Shown here piece by piece: positions 1-6,913 of a stretch of DNA of 64,000 nt. This DNA comes from Sphingobacteruim zhuxiongii (lineage in GTDB: Bacteria; Bacteroidota; Bacteroidia; Sphingobacteriales; Sphingobacteriaceae): assembly GCF_009557615.1 (NCBI RefSeq), contig NZ_CP045652.1, positions 3,720,001 through 3,784,000 on the forward strand. The letters run 5' to 3'. The notes below the pieces were generated by a model. It was not told the origin of the DNA and did not search any database. It was given only the letters and a program-made list of their open reading frames with translations. The translations under genes and the position numbers were made by a program. Numbering within the stretch: the first letter of the stretch is position 1; each line of letters opens with the position of its first letter.

Positions 1-16
1 GTTTTATCGCTTAAGG

Positions 17-49
17 TAGGCTTCAGCTAGGCTTGAGCAAGGCTTAAGG
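17..49. repeat. Degenerate 11-bp tandem repeat tract
   Basis: Three consecutive 11-base units, TAGGCTTCAGC, TAGGCTTGAGC and AAGGCTTAAGG, share the core AGGCTT in exact 11-base phase (GG at 19, 30 and 41). The tract lies at the window edge and may continue to the left. A second, longer tract with the same period lies at 22830-22906. No coding frame or hairpin explains it. The rest of 1-200 is AT-rich leader with nothing else recognised. Confidence 0.55.
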
Positions 50-200
50 TCCGAGCTAATATTAATTGAAACATAAATTCATCAAGTTAGTCAAATGCAC
101 ACCGTTTAACTATTATATTATTTACTTACTTTTCTGATATTCATCATTTATTTTCAGTTTATCCAGCAATATATTTGTTGCATAACAAACCGTTATTGCA

Positions 201-869
201 ATGAAAAAACTATTATTATCAATTGCCGGCCTATTTGTAGTAGGCATGAGCTTTTCGCAAGCACAAACAACTGATTACAACAAATGGCAAGTGCGCCTTC
301 GTGGAGTAGCCGTAATCCCCAATCCATCTGCTGATATTGCAACGATTGGTGGAGACGTTGACATCAACACAAAATTTATCCCTGAGTTGGATTTTACTTA
401 CTTTTTCACAAAGAACATTGCAGCAGAACTGATCTTGGGTACGACAAAACACAACGTAAAAACAACTGGATCTAATTTGACCGCGATTGGTGGGGCTTCC
501 TCAGCAGAAGTAGATTTAGGGTCAGTTTGGTTATTGCCGCCAACGTTGACAGCACAGTATCACTTTTACCCAGGCAACATCTTTAAACCGTACATCGGTG
601 CAGGGGTAAACTATACGATTTTTTATAGTGTAGATGAGGGTAATACCGTAAAAGGTGTGGATTACAAAAACAAATTTGGTTTTGCAACACAGATCGGTAC
701 CGACATTAACATTACAGATAAATTCTTCCTTAACGTGGATGCGAAATACATCTTCTTGAAAACAGACGTCGATGTAGATGCTTCAAACTTAGCGGCAGGT
801 TTAGCCATTCCTGCAACAGTTGACATCAATCCATTCCTTGTAGGATTCGGTATTGGATATAAATTCTAG
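201..869 (+). CDS. OmpW-family outer-membrane beta-barrel protein
   Basis: The 222-residue protein begins with a clear signal peptide (MKKLLLSIAGLFVVG..., likely cleaved near residue 21). The mature part alternates hydrophobic and polar residues, as in a small eight-stranded barrel. A WQVRLRGVAVIPN start, an FIPELDFTYFFTKNIAAELILG segment split over strands, and a YHFYPGNIFKPYIGAGVNYT stretch are typical of OmpW. The last residues, GFGIGYKF, end in the C-terminal Phe expected for an outer-membrane protein. OmpW-type barrels conduct small hydrophobic or ionic solutes; the substrate here is not deducible. The gene is monocistronic, with a bidirectional hairpin right after it. Confidence 0.85.
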   Translation: MKKLLLSIAGLFVVGMSFSQAQTTDYNKWQVRLRGVAVIPNPSADIATIGGDVDINTKFIPELDFTYFFTKNIAAELILGTTKHNVKTTGSNLTAIGGASSAEVDLGSVWLLPPTLTAQYHFYPGNIFKPYIGAGVNYTIFYSVDEGNTVKGVDYKNKFGFATQIGTDINITDKFFLNVDAKYIFLKTDVDVDASNLAAGLAIPATVDINPFLVGFGIGYKF

Positions 870-937
870 TAGCATATTATCAAAAAGAACTTCGGCAACG
901 ACTAGCTCTCAGTTGAAGCCGGAGTATTTTTACCCAA

Positions 938-968
938 AAAAGGGGACTTCAATTGAAGTCCCCTTTGT
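938..968. terminator. Bidirectional intrinsic terminator
   Basis: GGGGACTTC-AATT-GAAGTCCCC (942-963) is a perfect 9-bp stem flanked by an A-run on the left and CTTTGTCTT on the right. It lies between the convergent ompW-like gene and the DUF3127 gene, so it can serve both. Confidence 0.8.
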
Positions 969-987
969 CTTATTTTTCGATTTTCTA

Positions 988-1362
988 TTAGAAAGGTAAA
1001 TCGTCATCATCTGCTCCTGAAGACGAAATGTCTACTGGGGGCATATCTGCATAACCTGGAGCTGGAGCCGAAGCAGCCGTATTTGCTAACTTCGTAACAC
1101 GCCAAGCTACTAAGGAGTTGAAGTAAGTCGTTAGACCATCTTTATTTGTCCAAGGACGACCACGAAGGTTGAATGAGATCTCGATATCCTCTCCTACAGC
1201 TAGGTTGTCAAATATATTAACGCGGTCTTGAGTTGCCTCAAAGCGGATGTATTCTACAAATTGTGGGTTTTCAGCGTAAGCAACAATTAAATCTCTCTTT
1301 TTGAAAGACTCAGTAACTTGTTGGGTAGCGCCTACTTCATGTACTTTTCCTCTTATTTCCAT
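988..1362 (-). CDS. DUF3127 OB-fold protein with SSB-like acidic tip
   Basis: The 124-residue protein matches the DUF3127 family: MEIRGKVHEVGATQQV at the start, then an IRFEATQDR strand region and a central FNLRGRPW motif. This is an OB-fold-like module of about 90 residues that is common in Bacteroidota. A flexible Ala/Pro linker follows, and the chain ends SGADDDDLPF. That acidic-hydrophobic tip resembles the C-terminal tip of single-stranded DNA-binding proteins (DDDIPF), which recruits repair and replication partners. By inference the protein binds nucleic acid or joins the SSB interactome; no enzymatic motif is visible. It is transcribed alone, divergently from the THUMP methyltransferase gene. 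Confidence 0.8.
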   Translation of the reverse strand: MEIRGKVHEVGATQQVTESFKKRDLIVAYAENPQFVEYIRFEATQDRVNIFDNLAVGEDIEISFNLRGRPWTNKDGLTTYFNSLVAWRVTKLANTAASAPAPGYADMPPVDISSSGADDDDLPF

Positions 1363-1412
1363 AACTAAACTATTAAACCGTAAAATTAAACAATTTTTGC
1401 TAAGAGAATAAG

Positions 1413-1420
1413 TAACTTTG
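1413..1420 (+). promoter_or_regulatory. Candidate -7 element (TAnnTTTG)
   Basis: TAACTTTG matches the Bacteroidota -7 consensus TAnnTTTG exactly and ends 7 bases before the ATG of the THUMP methyltransferase gene. No convincing -33 TTTG lies at the usual spacing. If it is used, the transcript leader would be only a few bases long. Confidence 0.35.
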
Positions 1421-1427
1421 TAGAAAT

Positions 1428-2591
1428 ATGGCAGAAGTTTTCAACACCCAAAGCAAGGTGATCATCACCTGCAACCGTCGCTTATCTCCTTATCTGGAGC
1501 AAGAAGTTAAAGATTTAGGATTCGAAATTAAGCGTGCATTTAATACTGGCGTAGAGATCAAAGCGTCTGTAAATGAGTGCATCAAGTTAAATCTTAATCT
1601 ACGTACCGCAAGTCAAGTACTGTATGAAATAAAATCATTCAAGGCACAAGATGCGAATGAACTTTATAAGCAATTATTAGGTATTAGCTGGGAAGATATC
1701 ATTCCTTTCGATGGCTATTTCTCCGTAACATCGAATGTTCATAATGACACGATAACAACCCCTTTATTTGCAAATGTAAAGGTAAAGGATGCTATTGTCG
1801 ATCGAATTAAAGATAAGAAAGGCATGCGTCCGAATACTGGACCAGATTTATCGAAAGCCGTTATCCACTTACATTGGATGGAGGAACGCGCAGAGATCTT
1901 TGTTGACACCTCGGGCGAGACACTCGCGAAACATGGCTACCGTAAACATCCTGGTAAAGCGCCAATGCTAGAGGCTTTGGCAACTTCGACGATTATGGCA
2001 ACACAATGGGACGGTAAAGTACCGTTTGTAAACCCAATGTGTGGTTCGGGTACCTTAGCTATAGAGGCTGCTTTAATGGCACAAAATCGTAAACCCGGTT
2101 TGCAACGTATGAATTATTCTTTCATGCACTTTATAGGTTATAATGAAGAAGTATTCTTCGAAGATCGTCGTGTACTGAAAGACATCACGGATAAGCAAAA
2201 TTTACCACATATCATTGCTTCGGATATTTCTGCCGATGCGATTGAAATTGCAAAATTAAATGCGCGTACTGCTGGCGTAGAACACTTAATTGAGTTCGAA
2301 GTCTGTGATTTTGCAGAGACAACAATTCCTGAGGGCGATGGTGTTATTATGTTCAATCCTGAATATGGTGAACGTCTTGGAGTCCATAGTAAGCTAGAAA
2401 TTACCTACAAACGGATGGGCGACTTCTTGAAGCAAGATTGTAAGGGCTACCGTGGATATATCTTTACAGGTAATCCTGAACTAGCAAAGAAAATCGGTCT
2501 TCGAGCTTCTAGAAGATTTGAATTCTTCAACGGAAAATTAGATTGTCGATTATTGCAATACGAGCTTTATGAAGGAACTAAAGAAAAATAA
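1428..2591 (+). CDS. THUMP-domain class I SAM-dependent RNA methyltransferase
   Basis: The 387-residue protein has the layout of the RlmL-N/YpsC group of 23S rRNA guanine-N2 methyltransferases: an N-terminal ferredoxin-like plus THUMP region (about residues 40-160), then a Rossmann methyltransferase domain. The SAM-binding motif NPMCGSGTLAIEAA sits near residue 200, and an acidic second motif (ASDISADAIEIAK) follows. The catalytic N-P-P-Y motif appears as FNPEYGERLG near residue 309, with Glu in place of the second Pro. The family methylates ribosomal RNA in the cytoplasm; the exact site is not readable. The 3' end overlaps the next gene by 23 bases, implying coupled translation. Confidence 0.85.
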   Translation: MAEVFNTQSKVIITCNRRLSPYLEQEVKDLGFEIKRAFNTGVEIKASVNECIKLNLNLRTASQVLYEIKSFKAQDANELYKQLLGISWEDIIPFDGYFSVTSNVHNDTITTPLFANVKVKDAIVDRIKDKKGMRPNTGPDLSKAVIHLHWMEERAEIFVDTSGETLAKHGYRKHPGKAPMLEALATSTIMATQWDGKVPFVNPMCGSGTLAIEAALMAQNRKPGLQRMNYSFMHFIGYNEEVFFEDRRVLKDITDKQNLPHIIASDISADAIEIAKLNARTAGVEHLIEFEVCDFAETTIPEGDGVIMFNPEYGERLGVHSKLEITYKRMGDFLKQDCKGYRGYIFTGNPELAKKIGLRASRRFEFFNGKLDCRLLQYELYEGTKEK

Positions 2592-3237
2592 AGAAGAGAT
2601 CCTGGAGCTGACGGCAACGTTTGTTCAAAACACCTTGAAAGATGCCGAGTCTGGTCATGACTGGTGGCATATTCAACGTGTTTGGAGTAATACCAAGCAT
2701 ATATTGCAACATGAACAAGCAGATGAATTAGTTTGTGAATTGACGGCTTTACTACATGATATCGCGGACAGCAAGTTCCACAACGGCGATGAGACCATCG
2801 GACCCCGTATTGCTGGCGAATTTTTAAAGTCAATTGAAGTCGATCCGAATGTTATTGAACATGTACAAAAGATTATTTTAAACATGTCTTTTAAAGCTTC
2901 ACTGGGTGATGTCACGTTTCATTCAAAAGAATTAGAAGTCGTTCAAGATGCAGATCGATTAGATGCAATTGGCGCTATTGGAATTGTTCGTGCATTCACT
3001 TATGGCGGCTTTAAAAACCGGGAGATTTATAACCCTAATATTCCTCCTGTGGTTCATCAAGATAAAGAGGCGTACAAAAATACTACTGCCCCAACGATCA
3101 ATCACTTCTATGAGAAATTGTTATTGCTGAAGGACAAGATGAATACACCAACCGCAAAAGCGATTGCTGCAGAAAGACATGCCTATATGGAAGACTTTCT
3201 AAAACAGTTCTATGCAGAATGGAATGGCGATAAATAG
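2569..3237 (+). CDS. HD-domain phosphohydrolase
   Basis: The 222-residue protein carries HD-superfamily metal ligands in order: GHDWWHIQRVW (His30, His34), LLHDIADSKF (His63-Asp64) and a downstream QDADRLDAIG Asp near residue 132. This is the arrangement of the small YedJ/PF01966-type hydrolases, which act on nucleotides or related phosphoesters; the substrate is unknown. The start overlaps the end of the THUMP methyltransferase gene by 23 bases in another frame. It was kept because the N-terminal helix before the HD motif has normal family length. A hairpin terminator follows. Confidence 0.85.
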   Translation: MKELKKNKEEILELTATFVQNTLKDAESGHDWWHIQRVWSNTKHILQHEQADELVCELTALLHDIADSKFHNGDETIGPRIAGEFLKSIEVDPNVIEHVQKIILNMSFKASLGDVTFHSKELEVVQDADRLDAIGAIGIVRAFTYGGFKNREIYNPNIPPVVHQDKEAYKNTTAPTINHFYEKLLLLKDKMNTPTAKAIAAERHAYMEDFLKQFYAEWNGDK

Positions 3238-3257
3238 AAAATAAAGATATCAAAGTG

Positions 3258-3292
3258 AAACGGCTCGTCTCTAGGGATTAGCCGTTTTCTCT
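3258..3292 (+). terminator. Intrinsic terminator after HD gene
   Basis: AAACGGCT (3258-3265) pairs with AGCCGTTT (3280-3287) across a 14-base loop and is followed by a pyrimidine-rich stretch (TCTCTTTT). It is the likely end of the THUMP methyltransferase-HD operon. Confidence 0.6.
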
Positions 3293-3458
3293 TTTACTAG
3301 CATTTGGCTTCGTGAGTTCCTCAAACCACAATTTGATCTAAAATCGCACCAGCTATCGCCTATGGTTTTGCAACAATTTTATGAAGAAAAGATTACTTAA
3401 AAGTATTTTTAATATTACTTAACATAAAAAAGGTAAATTCGACAAAATGATCTAAACC

Positions 3459-4313
3459 ATGTATCGAAATTATTTTTTCAAGTTAAGCCAACTGATACTT
3501 TTCTTCCTATTCTTTATCAACGTGCATGGATATGCACAATCCAAGGATTCCATTACCGTCGTCCAAAAAAAGTGGACCAGCAAGAAGGTCGCAAAGGGAA
3601 TTCAATGGAAACAAGGACATTTCGATGATCTCTTTAATAGTGTACAAGAGGTCAACTGGGTTGAAATTGACCTTAAACGTCACAATAAAAACCTATTTCT
3701 CGCTGCTGATGCGAAAACACTTAAACCGACATCTCAATTTGCTGAAGAAAACAATGCACTCGTTGCTATCAATGGGGGCTTTTTCAATATGAAAGATGGC
3801 GGTGCCGTCGATTATATTAAAGTAAATCGACAAGTGATTAATGAAACCGTTAAAAAATCGGATCGTGCAAACGCTGTATTATCGATTGATAATAAAAAGG
3901 TAAACATAGAAGCGGCGAGTAGCGCGAACGTTGAAGAATCAGCTTTTCGTGATGTGATGCTTTCCGGCCCACTTTTAATTCAAGGAACAGAGCGTAGCGT
4001 GAAGAGTAAAAATCCGTTTAACGACAATAGACATCCACGAACAGCAATTGGCATTACTAAAAAGGACAAGCTTATACTACTTGTTGTTGATGGTAGAAAT
4101 GCCCAGGCACAAGGCATGAGTTTATATGAGCTTGCGTCGTTACTAAAGTGGATTGGCGCTAAAGACGCGATGAACTTAGATGGCGGTGGCAGTTCAACTT
4201 TATATATCAAAGGAGCGACCCCGAACAACATCGTTAACTACCCTACGGATAATAAAAAATTTGACCACGAAGGCCAACGTGATGTGGCCAATATCATCTA
4301 TATTAAAAATTAA
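3459..4313 (+). CDS. Exported phosphodiester glycosidase (NAGPA-like)
   Basis: The 284-residue protein has an N-terminal hydrophobic signal (SQLILFFLFFINVHGYAQ) and the hallmarks of the NAGPA/DUF2233 phosphodiester glycosidase domain: ALVAINGGFFNMKDGG near residue 105, a HPRTAIGITKKD motif near 194, VVDGRNAQAQGMSLYELA, and AMNLDGGGSSTLY near 240. The eukaryotic relative removes GlcNAc from a GlcNAc-1-P-mannose phosphodiester, and bacterial members act on sugar-phosphate diesters. It is the first gene of a three-gene run (12-base gap to the next) with two more exported phosphodiester-type hydrolases, suggesting joint degradation of an extracellular phosphoglycan, teichoic-acid-like polymer or lipid head group. 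The actual substrate is inference only. Confidence 0.88.
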   Translation: MYRNYFFKLSQLILFFLFFINVHGYAQSKDSITVVQKKWTSKKVAKGIQWKQGHFDDLFNSVQEVNWVEIDLKRHNKNLFLAADAKTLKPTSQFAEENNALVAINGGFFNMKDGGAVDYIKVNRQVINETVKKSDRANAVLSIDNKKVNIEAASSANVEESAFRDVMLSGPLLIQGTERSVKSKNPFNDNRHPRTAIGITKKDKLILLVVDGRNAQAQGMSLYELASLLKWIGAKDAMNLDGGGSSTLYIKGATPNNIVNYPTDNKKFDHEGQRDVANIIYIKN

Positions 4314-4325
4314 TTTCTTCAAAAA

Positions 4326-5087
4326 ATGAAAAAAATCTTTTTATTAGCTGCTATGACTTTCATATTTCATGTCGGACTAATCGCGCAAACATCTATCATC
4401 GCCCACCGAGGCACTTGGAAGAACAGTGAACTTCCGCAAAACTCCATTGCTTCATTGAATGCTGCAATCGAGCAGAAATTATGGGGATCTGAATTCGACG
4501 TTCATTTAACGAAAGACGATGTGTTAGTTGTTTGCCATGATCATGATTTTTATGGATTAGACATCGAACAGCTTACCTACAATGAACTTCTTGCTAAAAA
4601 ACATCCAAATGGGGAGTCTATCCCGACTGCTGAAGAATATATATTAGCAGGTTTGAAACAGAAAAAAACAAAGTTAATCTACGAATTAAAAACAAGTAGA
4701 ATTAGCAAAGATAGAACAAAACAAGCTGTAGAACTATCCCTAGCATTAGTAAAGAAATTAAAGGCTAATAAAATGGTCGAGTTTATCGCCTTTGATTATG
4801 ACGCATGCTTAAAGTTTAGAGAATTAGATAAAAAGGTTAAAATTCACTATCTAAATGGTGATAAGTCGCCGGCAGAAATCAAAGAAGTAAAACTGAGTGG
4901 AATTGATTACAATTTAAATGTTTTCAAAAAGAATCCTACGTGGATTAAAGAAGCTAAAGACTTGAAACTAAAAGTGAATGTGTGGACGGTAAATAAGGAA
5001 GAAGATATGAATCACTTTTTAAATGAAAAAGTTGATTATATTACAACCGATGAACCAGAATTATTGGTAAAGATAATCAACAAATAA
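4326..5087 (+). CDS. Exported glycerophosphodiester phosphodiesterase
   Basis: The 253-residue protein has a signal peptide (MKKIFLLAAMTFIFHVGLIAQ) followed at once by the GDPD TIM-barrel start IIAHRGTW (His27-Arg28). Metal and catalytic residues are visible as GSEFDVHLTKDD (Glu56, Asp58) and VVCHDHDF (His71). The usual PENT motif reads PQNS. Later motifs YELKTS, IAFDYD and VNVWTVNKEEDM fit the barrel, and the end DYITTDEPE is characteristic. GDPDs cleave glycerophosphodiesters to glycerol-3-phosphate and an alcohol. It lies 12 bases after the NAGPA-like gene and 1 base before the EEP gene, so the three are almost certainly cotranscribed. Confidence 0.92.
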   Translation: MKKIFLLAAMTFIFHVGLIAQTSIIAHRGTWKNSELPQNSIASLNAAIEQKLWGSEFDVHLTKDDVLVVCHDHDFYGLDIEQLTYNELLAKKHPNGESIPTAEEYILAGLKQKKTKLIYELKTSRISKDRTKQAVELSLALVKKLKANKMVEFIAFDYDACLKFRELDKKVKIHYLNGDKSPAEIKEVKLSGIDYNLNVFKKNPTWIKEAKDLKLKVNVWTVNKEEDMNHFLNEKVDYITTDEPELLVKIINK

Positions 5088-5088
5088 A

Positions 5089-5940
5089 ATGAAAAGAATC
5101 CTAATCAGCCTTACCTTATTATTATTTATCAGCTTTTCTTATGCTCAAAAGTTTAAAGTTGCAACATTTAACGTTGCAACCTTCAATATCCGGATGAAAA
5201 CAAAAGCGGATACGGGGAACCTTTGGGACGTACGAAAAACTGCCGTAAACAACCTTATTAAATATCATGAATTCGACATCTTTGGCGTTCAAGAAGCGTT
5301 CAAAGAACAACTAGACGACATGCTTGCTGGACTTCCAGATTTTCAATATGTTGGAGTTGGTCGTGATGACGGTTCCAACAAAGGAGAACACTCAGCAATC
5401 TTATACAATGCCAAGCGCTTCAAAGTACTGAAGAATGGTACATTCTGGTTATCTGGAACGGATACCGAGAAGCCTAATAAAGGATGGGATGCCGCTTTAC
5501 CTCGCATTTGTACTTGGGGCGTGTTTCAAGACAAAACCAATGGCAAGAAATTCATTTTCATGAATACACATTTTGACCACATTGGAACGGAAGCACGCGT
5601 AGAGAGTGCCAAGTTGATGTTATCGAAAGCTAAGGAATTTGCGAAAGATTTGCCTTTAATCGTCACTGGAGATTTCAATGTTGATGAAAACAATCCCGCT
5701 TATTTCACATTAGCTAAAAGTGATGTCGTTCAGGATGTGTACGATTTATCACCTATCATCTATGAGCCAAACTCAACATTTAATGCATGGGGAAAAGATA
5801 TTAAAGCAAAAGGACGCATAGATCACATCTTTATTACTAAACCATTTAAAGTATTAAAGTATGGCGTCTTGACAGATACCTATCTTGGTAGATTTCCGTC
5901 AGACCACTTCCCTGTCGCGACTACTTTAAGTTGGAAATAA
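5089..5940 (+). CDS. Exported endonuclease/exonuclease/phosphatase-family hydrolase
   Basis: The 283-residue protein has a signal peptide (MKRILISLTLLLFISFSYAQ) and the complete EEP (DNase I-like) fold signature: FNIRMK, IFGVQEAF (metal Glu), NTHFDHIGTEAR (catalytic His), VTGDFNVDENNPAY, GRIDHIFI and the terminal SDHFPVATTL. Members hydrolyse phosphodiesters or phosphomonoesters in nucleic acids, inositol phosphates or sphingomyelin; exported Bacteroidota members often sit beside glycan or phospholipid enzymes. The first strand motif is duplicated in tandem (VATFNVATFN) by a 15-bp repeat at 5158-5187. It is the last gene of the three-gene operon, followed by a strong terminator. Confidence 0.88.
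   Translation: MKRILISLTLLLFISFSYAQKFKVATFNVATFNIRMKTKADTGNLWDVRKTAVNNLIKYHEFDIFGVQEAFKEQLDDMLAGLPDFQYVGVGRDDGSNKGEHSAILYNAKRFKVLKNGTFWLSGTDTEKPNKGWDAALPRICTWGVFQDKTNGKKFIFMNTHFDHIGTEARVESAKLMLSKAKEFAKDLPLIVTGDFNVDENNPAYFTLAKSDVVQDVYDLSPIIYEPNSTFNAWGKDIKAKGRIDHIFITKPFKVLKYGVLTDTYLGRFPSDHFPVATTLSWK
5158..5187 (+). repeat. 15-bp tandem duplication within the EEP gene
   Basis: GTTGCAACATTTAAC (5158-5172) is followed directly by GTTGCAACCTTCAAT (5173-5187), 12 of 15 identical and in frame. Both encode VATFN. The differences are all synonymous third-position changes, so the duplication is not brand new and has been kept in frame. Confidence 0.8.
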
Positions 5941-5961
5941 TAAAATTTTAAATATTAAAGT

Positions 5962-5995
5962 AAAGGAGCCTATTCATTATAGGCTCCTTTTTTTT
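5962..5995 (+). terminator. Intrinsic terminator of the phosphodiesterase operon
   Basis: AAAGGAGCCTA (5962-5972) pairs perfectly with TAGGCTCCTTT (5980-5990) across a 7-base loop, followed by a run of eight T counted from 5988. Confidence 0.9.
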
Positions 5996-6106
5996 GGTCT
6001 ATTACAGATTGATTCATTTTTAATGGAATCGAAAAATTACTCACATCTTAAACCTTTTCGCCCTTCGGATGGTTAAACATCTATATTTTTACAAAAAAAT
6101 AGAACT

Positions 6107-6883
6107 ATGAAGAATTCATTCAAAATAATACTAGGTGCGTCAGTGCTTTTCCTATCTGGTTGTGAAAGTTTAAACACTGGTGGTTTTACACTTCCTCCAC
6201 AAGGTACAGGTACTACAGGCACTGGATCCACCACTACACCGACTGGTAGTACAGGAACAATCACGCAAACCGAAGCTAGTCAAGGTGTAAAACAAGCACT
6301 TAACAATGGCTTAAATGAAAGTATTCGTGTTTTATCGCTTAAAGATGGTTTCCTTGGGGATGCCGCAGTAAAGATATTGATGCCTGATGAAGCGAAGAAA
6401 GTGGAGTCGGCATTACGCGCCGTCGGAATGGGGAGTCTTTGTGACCAATTTATCACCAGCATGAACCGAGCTGCAGAAACAGCAGTAAAAGAAGCTTCTA
6501 CCGTTTTTGTCAATTCACTATCTAGAATGACGGTTACGGATGCGTTTAATATCCTTTTAAGCAGTCAACAGGATGCAGCAACGCAATTCTTCAAGAAAAG
6601 TACAACAGCAGAACTGTCGTCCAAGTTTAGTCCAATCATCCAATCGGCAATGGGCAAAAACAATGTCTCCACCTATTGGAATCAGTTAACTTCAGCATAC
6701 AACAAATTACCGTTGGGCAATAAGATTGAAACAGATTTAACCTCTTACGTTACACAACGCGCTATCAGTGGTCTTTTTGTAAAAGTAGCCGATCAAGAGT
6801 TGAAGATCCGTCAGAATCTTGGAGGATCTAGAAATACAAACATCCTAAATAAAGTATTTGGTTGGGCTGATCAACAAAAATAA
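6107..6883 (+). CDS. DUF4197 lipoprotein
   Basis: The 258-residue protein has a lipoprotein signal ending in LFLSGC with the lipidated Cys at residue 19. A Gly/Thr-rich low-complexity linker (about residues 24-48) follows, then the DUF4197 domain, recognisable from TEASQGVKQALNNGLNESIRVL split across the start, GDAAVKILMPDEAKKVE and SGLFVKVADQE. The function of DUF4197 is unknown; members are probably periplasmic and mostly helical. It sits alone between the phosphodiesterase operon terminator and pepT, and a 30-base gap without a clear terminator precedes pepT. Confidence 0.85.
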   Translation: MKNSFKIILGASVLFLSGCESLNTGGFTLPPQGTGTTGTGSTTTPTGSTGTITQTEASQGVKQALNNGLNESIRVLSLKDGFLGDAAVKILMPDEAKKVESALRAVGMGSLCDQFITSMNRAAETAVKEASTVFVNSLSRMTVTDAFNILLSSQQDAATQFFKKSTTAELSSKFSPIIQSAMGKNNVSTYWNQLTSAYNKLPLGNKIETDLTSYVTQRAISGLFVKVADQELKIRQNLGGSRNTNILNKVFGWADQQK

Positions 6884-6892
6884 GATCCCTAA

Positions 6893-6900
6893 TAAATTTG
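6893..6900 (+). promoter_or_regulatory. Candidate -7 element before pepT
   Basis: TAAATTTG matches TAnnTTTG exactly, and a second match, TAGATTTG, follows at 6901-6908. Both lie within 21 bases of the pepT ATG at 6914. No good -33 element was found. Confidence 0.3.
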
Positions 6901-6913
6901 TAGATTTGCCTTT

